Shown: positions 17,636-26,278 of the stretch, one piece after another
Layout: each line of letters begins with the position of its first letter
Position numbering within the stretch: the first letter of the stretch is position 1
Origin: Bacillota bacterium
GTDB lineage: Bacteria; Bacillota; Clostridia; Christensenellales; SZUA-584
Assembly (NCBI GenBank): GCA_023436115.1
Contig: JAEZKQ010000026.1
Span: 186,001 to 250,000, forward strand
Length of the DNA: 64,000 nucleotides
Direction: 5' to 3'
Program-made: the position numbers and the translations under genes
The notes under the pieces: model-generated
Databases searched by the model: none
Told to the model about the DNA's origin: nothing
Seen by the model: only the letters and a program-made list of their open reading frames with translations

Positions 17636-17971
17636 ATTAGCGCTCCTTTACTCATGTCTTAATAGCATTCTATTAACAGTCTATTGTCCTTTATGAAAAA
17701 TCGTGCCAAAAGCAAAACCCGGCTCACTTATCGGGCTTTGCTTGGCGAAAAGCCTTAGCTTTAGCGTTAAAAGAGAATTATAAGATGTGATAGTCAACAT
17801 TGGCATGAACGAGAAGACAATGGAAACCGTTTATAGAGTTTTCATTTTGACAGTTCCATTATGTCATACTAAGCGTAGCGACTAAGCAGCGGAACAGCAT
17901 CCCATTGATAATGCTGACTATCCGCGATGGTGGAAGTTTATATCAAGTTTTTGATACTCTGAATCCGGTTG
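17636..17971. other. Intergenic gap with one terminator-like hairpin
   Basis: No gene is seen. On the minus strand AAAGCCCG and CGGGTTTT (17714-17739) form a stem followed by GCTTTT, a plausible terminator for the small gene that ends at 17972. A perfect short dyad CCGGTT-gtc-AACCGG overlaps that gene's stop region. The rest is unremarkable. Confidence 0.5.
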
Positions 17972-18145
17972 TCAACCGGGTCTTTGTTTGCTGGCTTTAT
18001 GGCCTGCCTTCTCATGGCCAGTCTTCGCTTTTCCCTGTATTTCTGGTACAGGAGTCTGAAGGTTCTTTTCAAAACGTTGTTTTTTATTGCTTTCTGTCCC
18101 ATGGGGTTCGCTGGGGTCGGGCCGGCGCATACCTGCTTTAGCCAT
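17972..18145 (-). CDS. Small conserved basic protein (57 aa), unknown function
   Basis: The product from ATG at 18145 is 57 residues, very hydrophilic, rich in Lys, Pro and Gly, beginning AKAGMRRPDPSEPHGTESN and ending in a Lys/Gly-rich tail (KAKTGHEKAGHKASKQ). GGAGG lies 6 bases before the ATG. I recall very similar short proteins in other Clostridia with the RRPDPxEPHGTE signature, all without known function. It probably lacks a fixed fold and could bind nucleic acid. An upstream in-frame start exists but lacks a ribosome site. Confidence 0.75.
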   Translation of the reverse strand: MAKAGMRRPDPSEPHGTESNKKQRFEKNLQTPVPEIQGKAKTGHEKAGHKASKQRPG

Positions 18146-18221
18146 AATCATCCTCCATTTTTGTTTGATGATGGCATTATTCCCATGGCTGTTTCCAAGT
18201 ATGCACAAGCGGTTCTATAGC

Positions 18222-18251
18222 TTGACAAAAACAACGTTTGACGTATATACT
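18222..18251 (+). promoter_or_regulatory. Promoter of the MATE exporter gene
   Basis: TTGACA at 18222-18227, an 18-base spacer and TATACT at 18246-18251. The transcript would start near 18258, which rules out a start codon at 18251 and supports the TTG at 18284. Confidence 0.8.
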
Positions 18252-18283
18252 TGCACATATTCTCTAGAAAAGAGGCGTTATAT

Positions 18284-19642
18284 TTGGACCATACAAAGCA
18301 ACTGGGCACAGCACCAATTCTAAAACTCGTTATTAAGTTTTCTCTTCCGACCATATTCGCAATGATCGTGAATGCGATTTATAACATCGTTGACCGAATC
18401 TTTGTTGGGCTTTACGTCGGGGAAGATGCCTTAGGCGGACTAACCGTATCATTCCCTATTATGATGGTCGGGTTCGCTATCGGCACGCTTTTTGCCATTG
18501 GCGGCGCAACGCTTATTTCGATACGGTTTGGCGAAAATAATCTTGACGAAGCTAACAAGGTCTACGGCAATACGGCGACACTGATTCTTTTAAGCGGTAT
18601 TATCATGATGATTTGTGGCGAAATCTTTTTACCACAGCTTCTTGATATATCGGGTGCGACCGCGGCCAATTATCCATACGCAATGGCATATATGCGTATA
18701 ATCATCATTGGTATCGTTTTTCAGCTTGCTTCGTTTACGATGGCGGCAACCGTACGCAGCGAAGGCAAACCGTTTCTTTCAATGATCAGCCAGATCATTT
18801 CGGCTGTGACAAATATCATACTAGACTATATCTTCATCGGCCCGCTAGGCATGGGTGTTGAAGGTGCGGCGATTGCGACTCTAATTGGTCAGTTTGTGGG
18901 TTTTGGTATACTGTCTTACTATTACTTCTTCTCAAAACAAAGCCTCCTCAAGCTCAAATTGGCGAATATGCGGCTGCGCTTTTCATATGTGCGTCAGATC
19001 TGCACGATCGGCGCTTCAAGTTTTGTTATCAACATGGGGACGGGTGTTTCCGCTTCGTTCACAAATTCGGCATTGGCTTTCTATGGCGGCGACGCTGCCA
19101 TCACATCATATGGCGCTATCAACAGCCTGTTTACGCTGGTACTAATGCCGGTGATCGGTCTGCTTCAAGGTATTGGCCCTATCATGGGCTATAACCATGG
19201 CATGCGCCAGTCAAACCGTGTTTGGAAGACGCTTTGGGCAGGTATTGGCCTTGGCTCGATATTCACATTCGTTATGTTCGGCTTAATGGAAGCCTTCCCC
19301 TCGGCTTTCGCGTCGCTGTTTCTGAATCCTGATTCTCCCACAATGGCTGTTTGTGCAAACGGCTTGCGCCTGCAAATGCTGGCTTTGCCTGTGCTGTCTT
19401 TCAGCGTACTATCAACGGCTTATTTCCAATCTACCGCTCAGGGGCGCAAAAGTTTTCTTATCAGCTTAATACGACAGCTTCTTGTGATCGTGGGTGTGCT
19501 GATTCTTCCGAGCTTCCTGCAGCTTAACGGCATATGGCTGTCCGGGCCTTTCTCCGAAGCCCTGACACTTGTCATTTCCGGCTTCATGCTGGCAGCAGAC
19601 AGACGGGAGCGTCAAAAAGCAACGCAGCTTGAACGCGCTTAA
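18284..19642 (+). CDS. MATE-family multidrug efflux transporter
   Basis: Cation-coupled drug or metabolite exporter in the cytoplasmic membrane. It has 452 residues and 12 predicted spans in two MatE halves. The N-terminus DHTKQLGTAPILKLVIKFSL and the first helix with IYNIVDRIFVGLYVG are typical of Firmicutes MATE proteins. A TTG start with AAAGAGG upstream fits both the family N-terminus and the promoter position. It is monocistronic, ending in a strong bidirectional terminator. Confidence 0.95.
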   Translation: MDHTKQLGTAPILKLVIKFSLPTIFAMIVNAIYNIVDRIFVGLYVGEDALGGLTVSFPIMMVGFAIGTLFAIGGATLISIRFGENNLDEANKVYGNTATLILLSGIIMMICGEIFLPQLLDISGATAANYPYAMAYMRIIIIGIVFQLASFTMAATVRSEGKPFLSMISQIISAVTNIILDYIFIGPLGMGVEGAAIATLIGQFVGFGILSYYYFFSKQSLLKLKLANMRLRFSYVRQICTIGASSFVINMGTGVSASFTNSALAFYGGDAAITSYGAINSLFTLVLMPVIGLLQGIGPIMGYNHGMRQSNRVWKTLWAGIGLGSIFTFVMFGLMEAFPSAFASLFLNPDSPTMAVCANGLRLQMLALPVLSFSVLSTAYFQSTAQGRKSFLISLIRQLLVIVGVLILPSFLQLNGIWLSGPFSEALTLVISGFMLAADRRERQKATQLERA

Positions 19643-19670
19643 CCTTAGTTCTAAATCAATATATCAATAC

Positions 19671-19719
19671 AAAGCATAGGACCATACCCGCAGCCACTTT
19701 GGTACGGTCCTATGTTTTG
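19671..19719. terminator. Bidirectional terminator between convergent genes
   Basis: A long hairpin, with AAAGCATAGGACC on the left and GGTCCTATGTTTT on the right, has A-rich and T-rich flanks that make it work in both directions, between the MATE gene (plus) and the gene at 19725 (minus). Confidence 0.85.
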
Positions 19720-19724
19720 TTATG

Positions 19725-20288
19725 TTAAGAGGTCTTGACAACAAAACTTCCTCTCCATTTGATAACGCGCTTGCTTTCTTCGCCCGAAGCCGTCGCATCT
19801 GTACCTGTTGGATTCAGCGTCGTTGCTGAATTGTTTGCTACCGCAAGATGTTCCACCGTGACGCTTTCAATTTCTGGCATGCCGGCAAGAGAAATGTTAC
19901 CTCCTACAGGTTCCTCGACATTAACGCTTCCGACAGCCGACAGCCATCCCAAAGGTGTTAAGGTCGACGTGCCGACTCCAACCGCGGCCGCATTGCCTGT
20001 ACCTTTGTCAAATACTGCTGCTTGTTCCTGCACATCATACGAATGCTCACTCTGAATGATTGGGAAAACGTTACAAATGTATGGAATCGTTCCGACCACG
20101 TAGTATACGCACATCTTTACCGGGCCGATTTTGGGTACATCGACAGATTCCTCCCTGCCTACTACCTGCAGTAAACTCTTATCAAACAATACGCTTTTGA
20201 CGCCATTCGGCTCTCCATAATCTTCATCTAGTATAAATGGCGGTGGAATTTCTGCTGTCGCGCAAAACGGTATTCTCACTTCAGCCAT
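19725..20288 (-). CDS. Unrecognised structural-looking protein (187 aa)
   Basis: I do not recognise this family. The product begins AEVRIPFCATAEIPPPFILD, without signal peptide or membrane span, and contains a block similar in style to clostridial spore or coat-associated proteins (ESVDVPKIGPVKMCVYYVVG, PYICNVFPIIQSE). The second half is Gly/Ala/Thr-rich (GTGNAAAVGVGTSTLTPLG) with low-complexity Thr/Ser stretches. GGAGG precedes the ATG. It is transcribed alone. A coat or surface role is a guess from composition only. Confidence 0.6.
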   Translation of the reverse strand: MAEVRIPFCATAEIPPPFILDEDYGEPNGVKSVLFDKSLLQVVGREESVDVPKIGPVKMCVYYVVGTIPYICNVFPIIQSEHSYDVQEQAAVFDKGTGNAAAVGVGTSTLTPLGWLSAVGSVNVEEPVGGNISLAGMPEIESVTVEHLAVANNSATTLNPTGTDATASGEESKRVIKWRGSFVVKTS

Positions 20289-20747
20289 GTGTTTAACGCC
20301 TCCTAAATCGTTTTAAGTGTTATAAATTCAGCCACTATATCATATATTATTCGATTTCACATTTTGTGTGACTTTGGTGACAAGACATAAAAAGCCTCGC
20401 AAACGGAGCGTTTAGATTGATAAAAACCTTATTTTTCGCCAGTTTATCGGTTTAGTACGCTTCGCCTTGTCCCTTAGCTTCGCTGGAGACTGCGCAGCAC
20501 CGCAATGCTTTTTTAGGTAAATCATAGCCCGATTTGTTCGCATGATATATAGTAACCTTTTTCGACTCTCGAAGCTCAAATGATGGTTTTGTCTTTACCT
20601 TTTTTATTACTACTGCCTACACATAAGAAATTCTGTGTTGAATAACACTGTATTGATATTGGAGAATATGTCGCGTATGATAGGATAGTTAAAAAGCAGC
20701 TCTTTGTGATGACATAAGGAAATTCTCTGCTAAAAAAGGAGATATCA
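20289..20747 (+). other. Long intergenic region with the larC promoter
   Basis: No gene or known riboswitch is seen. Near its end is a good promoter: TTGATA at 20653-20658, 17 bases, TATGAT at 20676-20681. The leader from there to larC is about 60 bases and ends with AAAAAAGGAG before the ATG. Confidence 0.65.
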
Positions 20748-21905
20748 ATGAAACAGCTTTATATTGAATGCGCCATGGGCGCTTCGGGTGATATGCTCAT
20801 GAGTGCCTTATATGGTATTTGTCCGGATAAACAAACATTTCTTAATCATATGAGCAAGCTTAACCTCCCCAAAACGAATATTAACATTCGCAGGGTCGAG
20901 CAGTTCGGCATTAGCGGCTTTTCTGCTTCTGTGGGAACGCCCAACCAAAGCGGCTCCGCCCATGAGTATGTCCATCATCATAACAGTCTTGAAGATATTG
21001 TCATGCTGATTCGCTCATCAGGTCTTTCCGAGAAAGTTGAAACCGATGCATGCACCGTCTATGATTTGATCGCGGAGGCGGAGGCCGCAGTGCATGGCAC
21101 AACCCCAGATAAAGTCCATATGCACGAAGTGGGCAATACCGATGCGATGGCTGAGATTATTGCGTGCTGCCTGCTCATCGATATGATTGCACCTGATTAT
21201 ATCGTCTGCTCCCCTGTTCATGTGGGCAGCGGTCATGTCCGCTGTGCGCACGGCACACTACCCGTACCCACACCCGTGACGGCCCAGTTGCTATCCGGTG
21301 TACCCATTTACAGCGGCGATATCCAAGGTGAGCTCTGTACCCCGACGGGTGCGGCACTGATTAAACACTTTGCGCGTTCTTTCTCCGCTATGCCTCTCAT
21401 GACATTGCAAAGCGTCGGATACGGTTTTGGTCAGAAGGAATTCTCCATTCCAAATTGCGTTCGCGTTTTCCTTGGCGAATCGGATGATACCATAGGAAAA
21501 GGCGTTGAATTAAAATGTAATATCGACGATATGACTGGAGAGGCGCTGGGTGCAGCCATCGATGTTCTGCTTGAGAACGGCGCGCGTGATGTGTTCTTTA
21601 CGCCCATACAGATGAAAAAGAATCGTCCTGCCGTGATGCTCACTTGTTTGTCCGCCGCGGAGGATGCCGACAGACTCTGCGCCCTGATGTTGACCCATAC
21701 GACCACATTTGGCGTGCGCCGCAGCCCCTATGTCGGCAAAGGACTGCCGGTTCATTATACACAAAAGCAGACGCCCTATGGGCTCATACGCATTAAGCAT
21801 GCTCCCAATAAAAGCAAACCCGAATATGACGATGTGCTTGAAGCCGCAAAGAAAGCAGGCGTTCCTTTTAATACCGTATGGAAAGCTGCTATGAAAGACG
21901 AATAA
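20748..21905 (+). CDS. larC: Nickel-pincer cofactor biosynthesis protein LarC
   Basis: LarC inserts nickel into the pyridinium dithiocarboxylate pincer cofactor used by lactate racemase and related enzymes. The 385-residue protein starts IECAMGASGDMLMSALYG, shows the His-rich loop AHEYVHHHNSLEDI, VHMHEVGNTDAMAEI and the C-terminal ECNIDDMT-like block (KCNIDDMTGEALGAAIDVLL). Unlike Lactobacillus larC, which needs a programmed frameshift between larC1 and larC2, this gene is one open frame. No larA, larB or larE is in the window, so the client enzyme is unknown. Confidence 0.94.
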   Translation: MKQLYIECAMGASGDMLMSALYGICPDKQTFLNHMSKLNLPKTNINIRRVEQFGISGFSASVGTPNQSGSAHEYVHHHNSLEDIVMLIRSSGLSEKVETDACTVYDLIAEAEAAVHGTTPDKVHMHEVGNTDAMAEIIACCLLIDMIAPDYIVCSPVHVGSGHVRCAHGTLPVPTPVTAQLLSGVPIYSGDIQGELCTPTGAALIKHFARSFSAMPLMTLQSVGYGFGQKEFSIPNCVRVFLGESDDTIGKGVELKCNIDDMTGEALGAAIDVLLENGARDVFFTPIQMKKNRPAVMLTCLSAAEDADRLCALMLTHTTTFGVRRSPYVGKGLPVHYTQKQTPYGLIRIKHAPNKSKPEYDDVLEAAKKAGVPFNTVWKAAMKDE

Positions 21906-21910
21906 TATAT

Positions 21911-21978
21911 GAGCAGGCTCGAAAGAGCCTGCTCGATTTATATGAAAAGAGCAATAATTGGAGGGCAATTGCTCTTTT
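21911..21978. terminator. Two successive hairpins between larC and the sensor kinase gene
   Basis: GAGCAGGCTC-gaaa-GAGCCTGCTC (21911-21934) is followed by AAAAGAGCAAT pairing with ATTGCTCTTTT (21945-21978). The second has A and T runs on both sides and can serve both convergent genes. Confidence 0.85.
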
Positions 21979-21990
21979 ATATAATTTTTA

Positions 21991-23550
21991 TCATTCCCTG
22001 AAGCGCTTGACCTCAAACCAAAAAATCACGCCGCCGTCAACATTTTCTGCGCCGAACCCTTGCCCCATCATCGTCTGAATGGCTTTTACCACTGAGAGAC
22101 CTAGTCCGTAGCTGTCTTTCACACGCGTTCGTGCGCTGTCGGCTTTATAAAAGCTGTTCCAGATGTTTTCCATCATATCCTGTGGTATAGGCTTTCCCGT
22201 ATTGAACACACTGACGCGAATCGTCTCTTCTGCGATCTGCGAGGAAATTCGAATTAGTTTTTTTTCGTCTCCGTAGCGCGCCGCGTTGGAAATGTAGTTG
22301 GCCAGCACCTGTTCAAATCGCATGGCATCGAAAACACCCACGGCATCCTCGTTGAGCTGAAGCGTTATATGAAGACCATTCTGATAAATAAAACCGTCGT
22401 ATTTTTCAATGAAGGCTTTTATCCGTTCGCTCACGGATAGCCTTTCGCTGAGTATTTCTGTGCGGCCGCTTTCCATGCGTGTTAAATCGAGCATTTCCTT
22501 TAAGAGCCTGTTCATCTTGGCCGCTTCTTCGGCAATGATGCTGATGTACAAATCTTTCTGCGGTTCGGTGCTGGCAAACCCTGCGTTCATTTCGTCCGCA
22601 TATCCCTTAATAAGCGCAAGCGGTGTGCGCAGTTCATGCGACGCGTTGGAAATGAACTGCCGCTCCGCGATGATATCTTTTTCCAGTTGCTCGTTTTGCA
22701 GTTTGAGCGTATCAAGCGCGCTTTTAAGTTCGCTGCCCAAACGATTCACATCTTCGCCAAGGCTTTGAAGCTCATCCCTTGTTTTTACATCACATTTTTG
22801 TGTAAAATTGAGCTCGGCAAGCTTTCCCACCGTATGCTGTATCTCTCGAATCGGCCGTGTAAAGCGTTTTGATATCTTAAAGACTATCAATACTGAAATC
22901 CCAAGCGACAGCAGCGCACATGCCAGCAGCAGAATATTAGCCTGACTGACGCTTTGGTTAATGGGCTCAACGGCCTGTGTCACATAGATGTCAATTCCGT
23001 TATCCAGACTCTTTGTACAAATCAGCATCTCTGCATCCGAATTCGGTGCATGAACAGTTCCTAAATAAATGCCATCCTTGACCTGCTCAAAATCGGCATT
23101 GTTCAATCGCGGCCCAAGAAATAAATTGGGTTTCTCATCAGCTGCCTGACCTTCCGAAACAGGCCCGTTTCCGGACGGCATATCATCGGGGGGCGACGCC
23201 TCATATGTTTGTGAACCTGCTTGCGTACCAGGCGAATCGTCCGGTCTGGACATGATGCCAAACTCTCTGGACGAGGAATAGAGAATCTTCGCTTCTGTGC
23301 GGATTACGACATCAAATGAACTTCCCGCTGTGCTTGCGTCGAGCTCATCGCGCCATATATCCGTATCCCGCGTGTAATCAATTGATGAAATCAGTTCCAT
23401 GCCCGAGAGCATGCTGTTTCTTATTGAGTTGTAATACAAAGGTTTCAGCAGAAGCGTATTGGATAGCAGTATCATGACGGATATGCCAAGAACCACGCTA
23501 ATCATGTATAGGATAAGGCGTCTTGTAATGCTTGTGCGTCGTTTTGTCAC
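21991..23550 (-). CDS. Membrane sensor histidine kinase
   Basis: The 519-residue two-component sensor has an N-terminal span, an extracellular domain of about 170 residues containing a Pro/Asp/Gly-rich linker (DDSPGTQAGS, EASPPDDMPSGNG), and a second span near residues 205-225. These are followed by HAMP, a HisKA helix with the phospho-acceptor His in ASHELRTPLALIKG, and a HATPase domain (NYISNAARYG, YGLGLSVVKAI). It overlaps the response regulator gene by ATGA and lies downstream of a MacAB-type exporter on the same strand, so it probably senses a compound or envelope stress tied to that exporter. Confidence 0.95.
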   Translation of the reverse strand: MTKRRTSITRRLILYMISVVLGISVMILLSNTLLLKPLYYNSIRNSMLSGMELISSIDYTRDTDIWRDELDASTAGSSFDVVIRTEAKILYSSSREFGIMSRPDDSPGTQAGSQTYEASPPDDMPSGNGPVSEGQAADEKPNLFLGPRLNNADFEQVKDGIYLGTVHAPNSDAEMLICTKSLDNGIDIYVTQAVEPINQSVSQANILLLACALLSLGISVLIVFKISKRFTRPIREIQHTVGKLAELNFTQKCDVKTRDELQSLGEDVNRLGSELKSALDTLKLQNEQLEKDIIAERQFISNASHELRTPLALIKGYADEMNAGFASTEPQKDLYISIIAEEAAKMNRLLKEMLDLTRMESGRTEILSERLSVSERIKAFIEKYDGFIYQNGLHITLQLNEDAVGVFDAMRFEQVLANYISNAARYGDEKKLIRISSQIAEETIRVSVFNTGKPIPQDMMENIWNSFYKADSARTRVKDSYGLGLSVVKAIQTMMGQGFGAENVDGGVIFWFEVKRFRE

Positions 23551-24230
23551 AATCCCACCTCAAATCGGTAACCGTAGCCGCGCAGCGTCGTGATATAAGC
23601 GCCGCACTTGCCCAGTTTGGTGCGCAGGCGGTTGATATGCGTGTCCACGGTATTGGAGGAGCCTAAGTAGTCATAACCCCAGACCGACTCAAGTATCTGA
23701 TCGCGGCTTAACGATATGTTTTCATTCTCAGAGAGATAAATCAGCAGATCATATTCCTTGCGGCTTAGCAATACAGTTTCACCCTCAACGATGACTTCTC
23801 TTGCGTCCGGATCAATCTTCATGCAGCCAAAAACCGTCTTCTGCGAAGACTGGCTCCTTCTGAAAAGCGCTTCCACACGGGCAACAAGCACCATGGGCGT
23901 AAACGGCTTGATGATATAATCATCCGCGCCGCACTCCAAGCCCTTCACCTGATCGTAATCCTCACCCTTTGCCGTCAGCATGAGTATCGGGCATTTTGAT
24001 ATACCGCGCAGCCGCTCGCAGCACGCGAAACCGTCCATAACGGGCATCATCACATCGAGTATCACCATATCGGGTAAAGCCTCGGTAAAAATGCGCAGCG
24101 CATCCTGACCGTTCAGCGCTTCCAGAACGCGATATCCCCGGCTTTCCAGCACAACGCGTAAAAGATCGCGCAGCCGCGCTTCGTCATCAACAACGAGAAT
24201 TGTTTCATTGTCCACTTGACCTTGTTTCAT
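23547..24230 (-). CDS. OmpR/PhoB-family response regulator
   Basis: The 227-residue DNA-binding response regulator has a receiver domain at residues 10-125 with the phospho-acceptor Asp in MVILDVMMPVMDG and Lys in DDYIIKPF, then a winged helix (ILESVWGYDYLGSSNTVDTH, LRGYGYRFE). It is paired with the histidine kinase by a 4-base overlap. The 141-base gap after the permease gene leaves room for its own promoter, but the five genes from 28036 to 21991 all run in one direction. The likely target is the exporter operon. Confidence 0.95.
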   Translation of the reverse strand: MKQGQVDNETILVVDDEARLRDLLRVVLESRGYRVLEALNGQDALRIFTEALPDMVILDVMMPVMDGFACCERLRGISKCPILMLTAKGEDYDQVKGLECGADDYIIKPFTPMVLVARVEALFRRSQSSQKTVFGCMKIDPDAREVIVEGETVLLSRKEYDLLIYLSENENISLSRDQILESVWGYDYLGSSNTVDTHINRLRTKLGKCGAYITTLRGYGYRFEVGL

Positions 24231-24371
24231 TGATCTAACCTCAGTTCTATTTTACCACCCGTATCGTTGGCTCTTAAGAACATTCTGTAAAAGTTATGGC
24301 TTTGCCGCCGGATATACGCCCTCCCTTAACATGTATCCGACGGTTAGCCGTATGCATTCTCTTACCGATGC

Positions 24372-25538
24372 TTATTCATATCTGAGAGCTTCAATGGGAT
24401 TGAGTTTAGACGCTTTAATGGCCGGATACATGCCAAAGCCCACGCCCACGATTACCGAAAACCCCAAGGCCATCAGCATCACGCCCGATTCGACGGTGAC
24501 CTTCGTGTCCATCAGCGAGCCCACGAAGCCAGAACCGAATTGCGCCAGCAATATACCGATGAATCCGCCGATACCGCTCACGATAATAGCTTCAAACAGG
24601 AACTGTAAAAGTATATCCTTCCTCGTTGCTCCAATGGCTTTTTCCACGCCGATCTCACGCGTCCTCTCCATGACGGAAACAAGCATAATGTTCATAATGC
24701 CGATGCCACCCACCAACAATGATATGCCCGCGATTCCGCCCAGCATCGCTGTCTGTGTTGCTGTCACTTCGTCCAGCGACTCCAAAATGCTGTCCTGGCT
24801 GCTTACCGTAAAACCGTCATCCTCGGAGGAGTAGGCAAGCAGGTAGTTCTCTATGTTTGCCTGAGCGGCCTCCACCGTCTCCGCAGACGACGCGCTGGCG
24901 TATATCGTGGAGATTTTTGTGTTCTGCATCATTCTTTGCGCCGTCACAAAAGGTATTATGATCATTTCGTCTGCGCTTATCGTCTCATCGTCTCCCTGCT
25001 TCGAAAGCAACCCGATGATCTCATACTTTGTGCCGCTTATAGATATCTTATTCCCTATGACATCGAGCGAACCATAAAGTTCAACCGCGATATCATTGCC
25101 AATCACAGCCACCTTAAGCCGGTTCTTGTTGTCACGCGCTGTGATAAAGCGTCCGCTTGTCAGCTCATATTCGCGTATATCCTGATAATCGCTCAGTACA
25201 CCCACAACGCTGATATCCTCCATGCTGGACGCGCCGTTTTTTACCGTGTACGACGATGAGATATAAGGCGATACGGCCCCGACGCCCATTAATTTGCCTA
25301 TCCCATCCACATCGTCCAAATCCATATCGGCGCGGTTGTCCCGTATGCTGATTGTCAGCAGATTGGAGCCGAGCCCTTCAATCTGCTCGGTCACCACCGC
25401 GTTGGAGCTCTGCCCCACTGAAATCAGCGCCGTTACCGCGAAAATGCCGATAATGATACCCAGCATGGTGAGAAAGGAACGCAGCTTATGCGCCCACACG
25501 GCGCTCAGCGCAGAAATAATCACTTCATGTATTCTCAT
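24372..25538 (-). CDS. MacB-type ABC transporter permease
   Basis: The 388-residue membrane subunit of a mechanotransmission (type VII) ABC system has one N-terminal span, a large extracellular MacB core domain of about 220 residues, and three C-terminal spans. Typical blocks are HKLRSFLTMLGIIIGIFAVT, LVGGIGIMNIMLVSVMERTR and EIGVEKAIGATRKDI. It overlaps the ATPase gene by 4 bases. With the ATPase and the HlyD-like adaptor it forms an exporter, probably for peptides, drugs or lipids. Confidence 0.95.
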   Translation of the reverse strand: MRIHEVIISALSAVWAHKLRSFLTMLGIIIGIFAVTALISVGQSSNAVVTEQIEGLGSNLLTISIRDNRADMDLDDVDGIGKLMGVGAVSPYISSSYTVKNGASSMEDISVVGVLSDYQDIREYELTSGRFITARDNKNRLKVAVIGNDIAVELYGSLDVIGNKISISGTKYEIIGLLSKQGDDETISADEMIIIPFVTAQRMMQNTKISTIYASASSAETVEAAQANIENYLLAYSSEDDGFTVSSQDSILESLDEVTATQTAMLGGIAGISLLVGGIGIMNIMLVSVMERTREIGVEKAIGATRKDILLQFLFEAIIVSGIGGFIGILLAQFGSGFVGSLMDTKVTVESGVMLMALGFSVIVGVGFGMYPAIKASKLNPIEALRYE

Positions 25539-26227
25539 AACCTGTTTCCTTTCCTCACATCCGAAACGATCTTTCCGTCGGAAAGCTTTATTACCCTGTC
25601 CGCCTTATCAGCGATAGCGTTGTCGTGCGTGATCAGTATGATGGTGCTGCCCGCTTTATTCAGGTCTTTGATCATGGCGATAATCTCCTTGCTGCTTTTT
25701 GAATCGAGATTGCCAGTGGGTTCATCGGCGAGCAGAACGGGCGGATTGTTGATGAGCGCCCGTGCAATCGCCACACGCTGCTGCTGTCCGCCGGAAAGTG
25801 CGTTGGGCTTATGACGCATTCTGTCTGTCAGCCCCACTTTGCCCATTGCCTCAACTGCCTTTGTCTGCCGTTCTTGTTTGCTGCAGCCCGCATACTTAGC
25901 GGGTCTCTCCACGTTTTCCAATGCGGTCATCTTTTTGAGCAGATTGAACTGCTGAAAGATGAAACCGATCTTCTGATTTCTTACCTTGGCCAGCCGCCTG
26001 TCGGAGAAAGAGGATATATCCTCACCGTCCAGCAGGTATGTCCCGGATGTGGGCGTATCCAGACACCCGATCATGTTCATGAGCGTTGATTTGCCGCTTC
26101 CCGACGAGCCCACGATAGCCACAAAATCATGCTCCTCTATGTTAAGGCTGATACCGTCCAGCGCATGAACCTGTTCGCTGCCTATCTGGTACACCTTATA
26201 CATGTCTTTTATTTCAATCAGAGCCAT
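25535..26227 (-). CDS. MacB-type ABC transporter ATPase
   Basis: The 230-residue ATPase of the LolD/MacB group has Walker A GSSGSGKST, Q-loop FIFQQFNLL, signature LSGGQQQRVAIARAL and Walker B VLLADEPTGNLD. It drives the permease encoded just downstream (ATGA overlap). The adaptor gene lies about 50 bases upstream. All catalytic motifs are intact. Confidence 0.97.
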   Translation of the reverse strand: MALIEIKDMYKVYQIGSEQVHALDGISLNIEEHDFVAIVGSSGSGKSTLMNMIGCLDTPTSGTYLLDGEDISSFSDRRLAKVRNQKIGFIFQQFNLLKKMTALENVERPAKYAGCSKQERQTKAVEAMGKVGLTDRMRHKPNALSGGQQQRVAIARALINNPPVLLADEPTGNLDSKSSKEIIAMIKDLNKAGSTIILITHDNAIADKADRVIKLSDGKIVSDVRKGNRL

Positions 26228-26278
26228 TGTGCGTCACCGCCTGTCTTTAAATTCCGGTTGCTTTGCATAGTTGTCACC

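Noticed and set aside
20748..21905. Programmed frameshift in larC
   Set aside because: Considered because of Lactobacillus larC1/larC2, but the gene is a single uninterrupted frame.
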